6,041 nt of DNA from Desulfosarcina sp. (GTDB lineage: Bacteria; Desulfobacterota; Desulfobacteria; Desulfobacterales; Desulfosarcinaceae), in NCBI GenBank assembly GCA_030642405.1, contig DAOWNV010000178.1, positions 1 through 6,041 of the forward strand, written 5' to 3'. The translations under genes and the position numbers were made by a program. Shown here piece after piece: positions 1-6,041 of this stretch. Under the pieces are notes generated by a model. The model did not search any database. It was given only the letters and a program-made list of their open reading frames with translations, and had not been told where the DNA came from. Each line of letters starts with the position of its first letter. The first letter of the stretch is position 1.

Positions 1-1546
1 AATATTTCTTGTATTTCTCTTTTCCAACCTGTTTGATGAGGGACCGTTTTTCAGCATCGGATTGGCCCATCATGAAGACGCCGGGCCGGATGTACACAAA
101 TTCCATGCCCAGACTGTTGGTGATTGAGGATCTTGCGGTTGTTGTTGATGGCGAAACAGCACTGGCCGGTCGTACCACCCTTTCATCAGAAGCCAACCGA
201 AAGCTGATCCGCTTGTCCTCCCCGGCCGAAAGATTCACCCAGCGGGTCTGCTTGCCGTGGTCTTTACTCGATACCTCCACATGATAGTCGCCGGGGGAAA
301 GATCCATCCCCTGGTAAAACTTCGGCACAATGTTGAGAATTCTTATCCGTGCATCCGAGGGGGTGACATTCACATAAAGACGGCCGGTTTCAGGGCCGCT
401 CTCGGTCAAATAGGCCTCCAGGGAGGCCAATCGGCCGCCGGTCACATCTATGGTGGTTCGGTAGGTGGCGTACCCTTTCTTTTTCACCTGCACACGATGG
501 GAACCGGCGCTTAATTTCACTGCCTTGAGCGGGACGCGGCCAAGGAACCGTCCGTCAACGATCACCTCGGCACCGGATACGTTTGCGGTGACGGACAACC
601 GGCCGCTAAGGGAAGCAGACGGCGCATCGATCACCGTTCCCGAACTGGCCACAAGAAACACAAAATCCCCTTGATCAAGCTCTACATCACGTATTTTCCC
701 ATATTGCGGATGTTGTCCCGTATCATACAGGTGGACCTTTTCCTGAAGGTACATCCCCATCTCGGTGCCCGTAATATAACCGTCTTTGTTAATATCACCC
801 TCCCCTTCTATTGCCCGGATCACCAGCGGAGTGAATACACTTTGGGCCGGAACCGTTTCTCCGGCGCTCCCGGCGGAGATAAATTGGCGCACTGGACGCG
901 AGGTGAAGTGGGATATATAAGGCGGGTGAGCCGGCAAGTTCTTGCTTTTGAATATTGTACCGGAAAAGCAGCTGTCGAATAAAAACAGGGCGTGCTTGGC
1001 CTCTATCTGCCGGGACCAGGTCAGGATTTGGGACATCCACAGGCATTTTCGAAGAAAACCCCTTTCGTCTTTTCGGGGATCAGGGGCGTCCGTGGGAACA
1101 AGGTAGCCTTTTTTCCCGTTCTTTCGCGTATGTCCATGGCCGGAAAAAAAGAACAGAAGCCGATTGTTCTCATCATACCCATAGTCATCAATGAAATCCT
1201 CAAATGCTTTTTCAAGTTCAACGGAATTCGGATCCATCACCTTCTTTACGTTAAATCCCTGCTCTTGAAGCGCTTTTTCCATGTTATCGATTTCATGGGG
1301 TACGCTCTCCAATACAGGCCATCCGGCTGTATAGGCGCTGACGCCGATTAATAGCGCATGGCTCTCGCTGTAAAGACCAACCTGTTTTCCCTGCTGGTTC
1401 TTTATGACAACCTTTAAACCTTTAGATGAAGTACTTGCAGACGAGATACCCGTTGCTGGTCCGAATGTAAAAAAAACGAATATTACGATTACGAAAATGA
1501 TGGGGGCGATCCTAAAACTCGACAATCTATCCGACGGACAATCCAC
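1..1546 (-). CDS. Exported caspase-like (C14) / PEGA / FGE-sulfatase-domain protein, 3' end missing
   Basis: This frame stays open for 515 full codons and leaves the window without a stop. It starts at GTG 1546, chosen because AAGGAG lies 6 bases upstream; an in-frame TAG lies about 50 bases upstream of the GTG and no in-frame ATG occurs before residue 89. Residues 13-29 are strongly hydrophobic (signal peptide or membrane anchor; no lipobox). A caspase-like fold spans about 62-300: SHALLIGVSAY opens it, the catalytic His is H137 in FFFSGHGH and the nucleophile is C193 in LFLFDSCFSG, so it looks active. DINKDGYITGTE at 251-262 matches an EF-hand loop. Two PEGA-type domains follow (about 315-380 and 388-451, the second divergent), then a Ser/Thr-rich linker (about 462-475). 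From about 477, NSLGMEFVYIRPGVFMMG is the characteristic opening of a formylglycine-generating-enzyme/SUMF1 domain, truncated by the edge. Substrate and role are unknown. Such C-termini often serve as binding rather than catalytic domains; the cysteines needed to judge this lie outside the window. Confidence 0.92.
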   Translation of the reverse strand, partial: MDCPSDRLSSFRIAPIIFVIVIFVFFTFGPATGISSASTSSKGLKVVIKNQQGKQVGLYSESHALLIGVSAYTAGWPVLESVPHEIDNMEKALQEQGFNVKKVMDPNSVELEKAFEDFIDDYGYDENNRLLFFFSGHGHTRKNGKKGYLVPTDAPDPRKDERGFLRKCLWMSQILTWSRQIEAKHALFLFDSCFSGTIFKSKNLPAHPPYISHFTSRPVRQFISAGSAGETVPAQSVFTPLVIRAIEGEGDINKDGYITGTEMGMYLQEKVHLYDTGQHPQYGKIRDVELDQGDFVFLVASSGTVIDAPSASLSGRLSVTANVSGAEVIVDGRFLGRVPLKAVKLSAGSHRVQVKKKGYATYRTTIDVTGGRLASLEAYLTESGPETGRLYVNVTPSDARIRILNIVPKFYQGMDLSPGDYHVEVSSKDHGKQTRWVNLSAGEDKRISFRLASDERVVRPASAVSPSTTTARSSITNSLGMEFVYIRPGVFMMGQSDAEKRSLIKQVGKEKYKKY

Positions 1547-1552
1547 AATTTT

Positions 1553-1558
1553 CTCCTT
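1553..1558 (-). promoter_or_regulatory. Strong Shine-Dalgarno site that sets the GTG start
   Basis: AAGGAG on the minus strand, 6 bases before GTG 1546. It is the best ribosome binding site in the window and contrasts with the weak or absent sites of the four operon genes, which fits independent translation initiation rather than coupling. It is the main reason for choosing the GTG start. Confidence 0.75.
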
Positions 1559-1606
1559 AAACACATCTTGTCGCTGGTTTTCTTCAAAGCAATAAAACTA
1601 ATGTGG

Positions 1607-1635
1607 ACTATAATAGATTCAGGTTTACAATGCAA
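1607..1635 (-). promoter_or_regulatory. Candidate sigma70-type promoter of the caspase-like gene
   Basis: On the minus strand TTGCAT (1635-1630, 3 of 6 to the -35 consensus) is followed after 17 bases by TATAGT (1612-1607, 5 of 6 to TATAAT). The -10 box lies about 60 bases before the GTG start, leaving a 5' leader of roughly 50 bases. The -35 match is poor, so either an activator or chance is possible. It would let the gene be expressed apart from the pnp operon. Confidence 0.35.
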
Positions 1636-1751
1636 ATCAGGGGCGATAGGGACATTAATATTTAGCATCAGGGCCTTGCACGGCACCTTTTACCTTATAC
1701 TCTGACAGGATAAACAAAGGAAACCTGGATTTTGTTTTTTTATTGTGCGGT

Positions 1752-2564
1752 CTATTCCAAAACGAGGAGAGGACTTCCGGTCTTTTGTAAAGCAACATGA
1801 ACACTGACACGGGAACCGTTAAGGAGGCTCACAACTGATTGCCTGGCTTTTTCCGGTGTGTTGTTCTCTTCGCTCAGGTGAGCCAGAACTACATGAGATA
1901 AATCGTCGTGCAATAAGTCTTCTAATAAACGCGCAGTATCTTCATTGGAAAGGTGGCCGCTGCGGCCTTGAATACGCTGTTTCAGGTGCCAGGGGTAGGG
2001 GCCGGCGATGAGCATTTGGGGATCGTGGTTGGCCTCGACAATGAGAATATTGCAACCCTCCAAATGGTTTCTAACAACACCGGTAACAATTCCTAAGTCC
2101 GTGGCTACGCCGACTTTATATCCATTGCTACCTATGGTGAAGCCGGAGGGGTCCTCTGCGTCGTGGGAGATGGAAAAAGGGTGTACGGCAAGGCTTTTTA
2201 CGGTAAACGAGTATCCGCATGTGAAGGGAACCACTTGGTTTAACTTACCCAGTGTTTTCCCCGTAGCCTGCAAAGTGTTTTTGTTTATGTATACTGGGAT
2301 GCCAAAGCGTCGGGATAATACTCCCACGCCTTGAATGTGATCGGAATGTTCGTGGGATACCAAAATTGCATCCAAGTGGTTTGGATCCAGTGCTTTTTGG
2401 TCCATCCTCCGCTGGATTTCTACACCTGAAAGACCTGCGTCGATCAAGATCGCTGTGCTACCATCGCCAATATAGATGGCATTTCCACGACTGCCGCTAG
2501 CCAGAACACAAACGGTCAATTTTCCGTTCTTTTTGTCGCGGCTTTGCTTTGGAAGGGCATCCAT
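1752..2564 (-). CDS. MBL-fold metallohydrolase, YycJ/WalJ-like
   Basis: The 270-residue product is a metallo-beta-lactamase-fold hydrolase. The metal-binding signature SHEHSDH is at 70-76 (H71, H73, D75, H76), with further candidate ligands H134 (SISHDAEDP), D156 (VATDLG), H204 (SGHLSNED) and H229 (LAHLSEENN). The opening LASGSRGNAIYI and the GHLSN and AHLSEENN blocks are typical of the YycJ/WalJ branch, of which Bacillus YycJ is reported as a 5'-3' exonuclease linked to DNA repair; nuclease or phosphodiesterase activity here is inference from family. It begins 5 bases after the dut stop. The ATG at 2564 has no clear Shine-Dalgarno sequence, so it probably depends on coupling to dut. The first 15 residues are charged and not part of the fold; an in-frame TTG at 2519 would give a family-like N-terminus but has no well-spaced ribosome site. 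It is probably the last gene of the operon. Confidence 0.9.
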   Translation of the reverse strand: MDALPKQSRDKKNGKLTVCVLASGSRGNAIYIGDGSTAILIDAGLSGVEIQRRMDQKALDPNHLDAILVSHEHSDHIQGVGVLSRRFGIPVYINKNTLQATGKTLGKLNQVVPFTCGYSFTVKSLAVHPFSISHDAEDPSGFTIGSNGYKVGVATDLGIVTGVVRNHLEGCNILIVEANHDPQMLIAGPYPWHLKQRIQGRSGHLSNEDTARLLEDLLHDDLSHVVLAHLSEENNTPEKARQSVVSLLNGSRVSVHVALQKTGSPLLVLE

Positions 2565-2569
2565 TATTA

Positions 2570-3028
2570 TTATTGGCCCGTATGACCGAAGCCGCCTTGG
2601 CTACGATCTGTCTCATCAAGCTTTTCAACTACCTTCACCCGGGCTTGATATACTTTCTGAATGACCATTTGAGCAATTCGGTCGCCCCGTTTAAGGGTAA
2701 CCGGTTCCTTCCCCAAATTGATCAGGGCAATTTTTACTTCTCCTCGATAGTCTGCATCAATGGTTCCCGGAGCGTTGATAATGCTGAGTCCGTGCTTTAC
2801 CGCCAGGCCGCTTCGAGGCCGGATTTGCGCCTCGAAACCATCGGGCAGGGCCATGGCAAATCCGGTGGGAACCAAAGCAATGCGATCTGGATCGAGCACA
2901 AGATTCTCTTCCAAGGCGGCACAAATATCCATACCGGCGCTTTGGGCAGTCATATATCGTGGGAGAGGGATATCCTGATTTTTTTCCGGATTCAACCGGA
3001 GGAAAGAAATGGTAGGGGAAAAAGTCAT
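2570..3028 (-). CDS. dut: dUTP diphosphatase (dUTPase), trimeric type
   Basis: It hydrolyses dUTP to dUMP and pyrophosphate, keeping uracil out of DNA and supplying the dTMP precursor; the family is a cytoplasmic homotrimer. With the start at ATG 3028 the protein is 152 residues, the standard length (E. coli about 151). All five family motifs are present in order: SAGMDICA (30-37), PRSGLA (71-76), GTIDADYRGEV (88-98, catalytic D91 and uracil-stacking Y94), RGDRIAQMVI (114-123) and the glycine-rich C-terminal arm RSQGGFGHTGQ (142-152). The arm has His where Ser is common (GFGSTG), a mild variant. The frame is open further up to a GTG at 3073, but that would lie 41 bases inside the peptidase gene and add 15 residues without homology; ATG 3028 sits 4 bases past the peptidase stop with a weak GGA about 11 bases upstream, so I prefer it. 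The gene ends in two consecutive TAA codons just before the next start. Confidence 0.96.
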   Translation of the reverse strand: MTFSPTISFLRLNPEKNQDIPLPRYMTAQSAGMDICAALEENLVLDPDRIALVPTGFAMALPDGFEAQIRPRSGLAVKHGLSIINAPGTIDADYRGEVKIALINLGKEPVTLKRGDRIAQMVIQKVYQARVKVVEKLDETDRSQGGFGHTGQ

Positions 3029-3032
3029 ATAA

Positions 3033-4304
3033 TTACAATTCCAATTCCCCGGCAAAATCAATTGCCTCGGCACCGGGCCCCACCATAGTCAAAGCTGCGC
3101 TACCACTATCCCACAGCTTTTTTGTCAAAAAAAGTAGGTCATCAGGAGAAACGGCATCAATCTTGTCGATCACCGACTTCATGGAAACGGGCCGACCGAA
3201 GCAAAATTCGTTTTGGGCCAAGCGGACCATCTGATTGTCCGGGCTTTCTTCGGCCATGAGAAGATTCCCTTTTGTAAACTCTTTTGCATCTTCCAGTCTT
3301 TCGACTAAGATCGGTTCTTGTTTGATTCTCCGTATCTGTTCCAAAATCAGATGAATACAGGCCCTGGTCTCTTTAGGGGAAACTGCCGTGTAAACACCAA
3401 ACATACCCACATCAGCATATGCACTTAAAAAAGAGTAGATGGAATAGGCGAGCCCCTTCTCTTCACGGATGATTTGATAAAGCCTGGAGCTCATGTTTCC
3501 TCCAAATATCGTATTGAGCAGGGAGGCGGCAAATCGCCGGGAATCGGTCACCGACACACCTCTCATTCCAAGACAGAGGTGCATTTGCTCTATATCCCGA
3601 TGCTTGCGTTTGATTCCGCTAACGATCAGCGGTGGCTTTCTTTCTGAGAAGCCGTTCCCTGTTGCGATTTTGGAAAAAACAGGTCCTGCCATCTCTACGA
3701 CCTGGTGGTGCTCCATGTTCCCGGCAACAGAGATAACGATTCGACAAGGTTGATAAAATTTTTCGAAAAAGCCTTTTATGGCCTCCCTGTCAAATTCAAG
3801 AATGTTCTCCCGTGGACCTAGGATGGAACGCCCTAGGGGATGCTCCCCCCAAAATGAAGGCCCCATCATAACATGGACCAACTCTTCGGGATTGTCCTCC
3901 ACCATGCCGAGCTCCTGAAAGATCACAGGACGTTCCCGTTCTATTTCCTGATTGTCAAATACGGAATTGAGAAAAATATCGGAGAGAATGTCCACCATGG
4001 TGGGTAGCTGGGTGTCAAGAACCCGGGCGTAGTAACAAGTGTGTTCCATGGAGGTGAAGGCATTGGTTTGCCCCCCGATGGCATCAAATTCTTTAGCAAT
4101 CTGAAGGGCGGTTCTCCGAGTGGTCCCCTTGAATATCATATGTTCTATGAAATGGGAGAGACCGCTCTCCCTATTTGTTTCATCACGGGCTCCCACATAA
4201 ACCCAGACGCCCATGGATACCGAGCGTACGTGGGGCATAGCCAGAGTGACAATGCGAACCCCATTGTCGAGGGTGGTCTTTTTAATCGCCTGATTTACTT
4301 TCAT
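3033..4304 (-). CDS. M16 family zinc metallopeptidase (processing-peptidase-like)
   Basis: The product is 423 residues, the usual length of single-unit M16B peptidases related to the mitochondrial processing peptidase beta subunit and Bacillus MlpA/YmxG. The inverted zinc motif HFIEH is at 51-55 (H51 and H55 ligands, E54 general base), with a downstream Glu ligand in the FQELGMVEDNPEE segment (about E131), so the N-terminal half looks catalytically competent. The C-terminal half carries the expected GGNMSSRLYQIIREEKGLAY stretch (268-287), the R/Y region that binds substrate in the family. No signal peptide is visible, suggesting a cytoplasmic enzyme. The ATG at 4304 lies 23 bases inside pnp and has only a weak Shine-Dalgarno sequence, so translation is probably coupled to pnp termination. 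The N-terminus then reads into the usual TLDNGVRIV start of the fold. The substrate is unknown; proposed roles in relatives are peptide or leader degradation. Confidence 0.93.
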   Translation of the reverse strand: MKVNQAIKKTTLDNGVRIVTLAMPHVRSVSMGVWVYVGARDETNRESGLSHFIEHMIFKGTTRRTALQIAKEFDAIGGQTNAFTSMEHTCYYARVLDTQLPTMVDILSDIFLNSVFDNQEIERERPVIFQELGMVEDNPEELVHVMMGPSFWGEHPLGRSILGPRENILEFDREAIKGFFEKFYQPCRIVISVAGNMEHHQVVEMAGPVFSKIATGNGFSERKPPLIVSGIKRKHRDIEQMHLCLGMRGVSVTDSRRFAASLLNTIFGGNMSSRLYQIIREEKGLAYSIYSFLSAYADVGMFGVYTAVSPKETRACIHLILEQIRRIKQEPILVERLEDAKEFTKGNLLMAEESPDNQMVRLAQNEFCFGRPVSMKSVIDKIDAVSPDDLLFLTKKLWDSGSAALTMVGPGAEAIDFAGELEL

Positions 4305-6041
4305 CTTCTAAGACAGCTTTGTGACTGAGTCGGATTTTACCATCTTTGGAAATTTCCAGAACCTTGACTTTCAGCATTTCGCCTTCTTTGACTACATCGG
4401 TAACCTTGCCAACCCGTCGGTTGGCCAACTGGCTGATGTGCACCAGACCATCGGTGCCTGGAACAATCTGGACGAAAGCGCCGAAATCAGTGGTTTTTAC
4501 CACCTTTCCTTCGTAAATTGCTCCCACTTCAGGCTCCATCGTCAGGGTTTCGACCTCCAACAGAGCCGCTTCACCGTCTTCCGTGGAAGTGGCGGCAATT
4601 TTCACAAGACCACTGTCGTCGATTTCGATCTTGGTATTGGTTTCGCTCTGAATGGCCCGGATAACCTTACCTCCGGGGCCTATTATATCACGTATTTTAT
4701 TGGGATTTATTTTAATGGTAATAATTTTCGGTGCAAAAGGGGAAATCTCCTCGCGTGGAACGACCAGTGCTTCCAGCATTTTATCCAGAATGTGCATCCT
4801 GCCTGCTTTCGCCTGTTTCAATGCTTTTTCCATGATATCCCGAGAGAGTTCATGGATCTTGATATCCATTTGCAGTGCAGTGATACCGTCTCTGGTCCCG
4901 GTTACCTTGAAATCCATATCTCCGGTGTGATCTTCGTCGCCTAGGATATCCGACAAAATCACCACCTGGTCACCCTCTTTCACCAACCCCATGGCAATAC
5001 CCGACACCGGAGCCTTGATGGGTACACCACCATCCATCATCGCCAGGGTGCCGGAACAAACGGTTCCCATGGACGATGACCCGTTTGATTCCAATACTTC
5101 CGAAACAAGACGTATCGTATAATCGAAATCCTCTTTGTCCGGCAGTACCCGTTCCAATGCACGGGTGGAGAGGCCGCCGTGGCCGATATCCCTTCTACTG
5201 GGGGATCCGACACGTTTCACTTCTCCCACCGAATAGGGCGGAAAGTTGTAGTGAAGCATAAAGGAGCGGTTTTCCTCACCGCTAAGTGTTTCTACTCGCT
5301 GTTCATCGCCTCCGGACCCTAAGGTCAAAACACCAAGAACCTGGGTCTCACCACGGGTAAACAAAGCACTTCCATGGGGCCGGGGGAGAATTCCCACTTC
5401 ACAGGTAATGGGGCGAATCTCGTCAAATTTGCGATTGTCGATCCGCCGGCCATCCTTTAAAATCATATCTCTAGAAATCTGCTTTTGCAGATCACTGAGA
5501 ATGGCACTTATTTCCCCACGCCGTTCCGCCATTTCCTCGCCCAGTTCTTCCACAACTTGGGCTTTAGCTGCGCGAACGGCTTCGTATCGTTTCATTTTCT
5601 CTGGGATGGTCAGTACATCACGCAAGGGTGCCATCGCCTTTTCCCTGATCAGTTCCACCAATGCCGGATCTTTCTCCGGGGGAACAAAAACCCTTTTAGT
5701 TTTCCCAATTTCCGCTTTAAGTTGCTCCTGAATATCGATGATGGGCTGAATCGCTTCGTGGCCAAAAAAGATGGCGTCCAGCATGTCCGATTCTTTGACT
5801 ACGTCGCCGCCGCCCTCCACCATGACGACACCGGTTCGTGAGCCGGCGACAATAATGTTGAGATCGCTTTCCGCTAACTCCGAGAGTGTAGGATTGGCAA
5901 CCAACCGGCCATCGACTCGTCCCACGCGGACACAGGCAATAGGACCTGCAAAGGGGATATCAGATATTTCCAGAGCAGCCGATGCACCTACCAACGCCAG
6001 CATGTCAGGATCATTTTCCTGATCCATTGAAAGTACCGTGG
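4282..6041 (-). CDS. pnp: Polynucleotide phosphorylase (PNPase), 5' end missing
   Basis: PNPase degrades RNA 3' to 5' by phosphorolysis, releasing nucleoside diphosphates; it is a cytoplasmic homotrimer. The frame is open to the window edge, giving about 585 C-terminal residues. Counting from the first Met in the window (base 6027, an internal Met since TVLS precedes it in frame), an offset of about 120 aligns it with the E. coli enzyme, so the full protein would be near 700 residues. Visible are the end of the first RNase PH core, the helical linker (about 120-185), the second RNase PH core (about 195-420), a KH domain (434-480, GPGG at 450-453) and an S1 domain (503-571). Catalytic residues are intact: SSSM at 317-320 (phosphate site) and D366, D372 and K374 in the GDEDHTGDMDFK stretch, matching E. 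coli D486, D492 and K494. The tail after S1 is short and acidic. Its TAA stop lies inside the next gene. No frameshift is seen; identity is certain. Confidence 0.98.
   Translation of the reverse strand, partial: TVLSMDQENDPDMLALVGASAALEISDIPFAGPIACVRVGRVDGRLVANPTLSELAESDLNIIVAGSRTGVVMVEGGGDVVKESDMLDAIFFGHEAIQPIIDIQEQLKAEIGKTKRVFVPPEKDPALVELIREKAMAPLRDVLTIPEKMKRYEAVRAAKAQVVEELGEEMAERRGEISAILSDLQKQISRDMILKDGRRIDNRKFDEIRPITCEVGILPRPHGSALFTRGETQVLGVLTLGSGGDEQRVETLSGEENRSFMLHYNFPPYSVGEVKRVGSPSRRDIGHGGLSTRALERVLPDKEDFDYTIRLVSEVLESNGSSSMGTVCSGTLAMMDGGVPIKAPVSGIAMGLVKEGDQVVILSDILGDEDHTGDMDFKVTGTRDGITALQMDIKIHELSRDIMEKALKQAKAGRMHILDKMLEALVVPREEISPFAPKIITIKINPNKIRDIIGPGGKVIRAIQSETNTKIEIDDSGLVKIAATSTEDGEAALLEVETLTMEPEVGAIYEGKVVKTTDFGAFVQIVPGTDGLVHISQLANRRVGKVTDVVKEGEMLKVKVLEISKDGKIRLSHKAVLEDESKSGD

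Larger units (their letters stand above)
1547..1751. other. Intergenic spacer between the pnp operon and the caspase-like gene
   Basis: This is the only real gap in the window (205 bases), AT-richer than its flanks. Downstream of the hydrolase stop I see no GC-rich stem followed by a T-run on the minus strand: the CAGG/CCTG pair near 1708-1727 makes only a 4-bp stem with a long loop and no U-tract. Read-through into the caspase-like gene is therefore possible. The small open frame here (1686-1489 minus, GTG start, 65 codons) runs out of frame into the caspase-like gene, has no homology I recognise, and is not called. Confidence 0.6.

Noticed and set aside
9..982. Several plus-strand open frames of 69-103 codons
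   Set aside because: They are antisense to the long caspase/PEGA/FGE reading frame, which is missed by tools requiring a stop within the window; none shows family features.
1489..1686. Small minus-strand open frame (65 codons, GTG start) before the caspase-like gene
   Set aside because: No clear ribosome site or homology, and its last 58 bases run out of frame through the well-supported start of the caspase-like gene.
1705..1740. Possible hairpin with a T-run on the plus strand (CAGG ... CCTG, then TTTTGTTTTTT)
   Set aside because: The stem is only 4 bp with a 12-base loop and the T-run is on the strand with no gene ending there; it cannot terminate the minus-strand operon.
2570..3073. Longer dut starting at GTG 3073 (167 codons)
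   Set aside because: The extra 15 residues overlap the peptidase gene and do not resemble dUTPase; the ATG at 3028 gives the standard length.
2549..3088. Plus-strand open frame (179 codons) antisense to dut
   Set aside because: It lies entirely over dut, whose five motifs are intact; the translated product shows no family features.
3814..3840. Two CCTAGG palindromes about 16 bases apart inside the M16 peptidase gene, a third near 4941
   Set aside because: CTAG-containing sites are often scarce in bacteria, but these lie in ordinary coding sequence with no other repeat structure; probably chance.
4321..4944. Long plus-strand open frame (207 codons) antisense to pnp
   Set aside because: The opposite strand is unmistakable PNPase with KH and S1 domains; the plus-strand product has no recognisable family and is a shadow frame.

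Overview
The window is 6 kb of bacterial chromosome in which every supported gene lies on the minus strand, so transcription runs from position 6041 towards position 1. The organism is most likely a Gram-negative bacterium of the Desulfobacterota (former deltaproteobacteria) or a close relative. This rests on the order pnp - M16 peptidase - dut - MBL hydrolase, on moderate base composition, and on the caspase/PEGA/formylglycine-generating-enzyme-like fusion protein, a type common in that group. It is an inference from gene content; no marker in the window fixes the genus.

Right part (6041-1752): a compact housekeeping operon. It starts with the 3' five-sixths of pnp (polynucleotide phosphorylase; the 5' end is outside the window). 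An M16-family zinc peptidase gene overlaps pnp by 23 bases. Then come dut (dUTPase), 4 bases after the peptidase stop, and a YycJ/WalJ-type metallo-beta-lactamase-fold hydrolase, 5 bases after the dut stop. The four genes are probably co-transcribed and translationally coupled. They cover RNA turnover, proteolysis, dUTP removal and a probable nuclease or phosphodiesterase, but no single pathway joins them; pnp-M16-dut is a widespread conserved neighbourhood.

Middle (1751-1547): a 205-base AT-richer gap. I see no convincing intrinsic terminator for the operon. There is a candidate sigma70-type promoter and a strong Shine-Dalgarno site, both pointing to the next gene.

Left part (1546-1): the 5' end of a large open reading frame that starts with GTG and leaves the window still open after 515 codons. 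It encodes an exported or membrane-anchored caspase-like (C14) protease domain with an intact His/Cys dyad. Within that domain lies a textbook EF-hand-type calcium loop. Two PEGA-type beta domains follow, and then the beginning of a formylglycine-generating-enzyme/sulfatase-modifying-factor (C-type-lectin-fold) domain, cut by the window edge. This is the accessory and most interesting gene here. Its role is unknown; domain content suggests a calcium-responsive surface or periplasmic protease with a ligand-binding lectin-like C-terminus. Nothing in the window shows a complete novel system: no reverse transcriptase, CRISPR array, transposase, tRNA or rRNA was seen.
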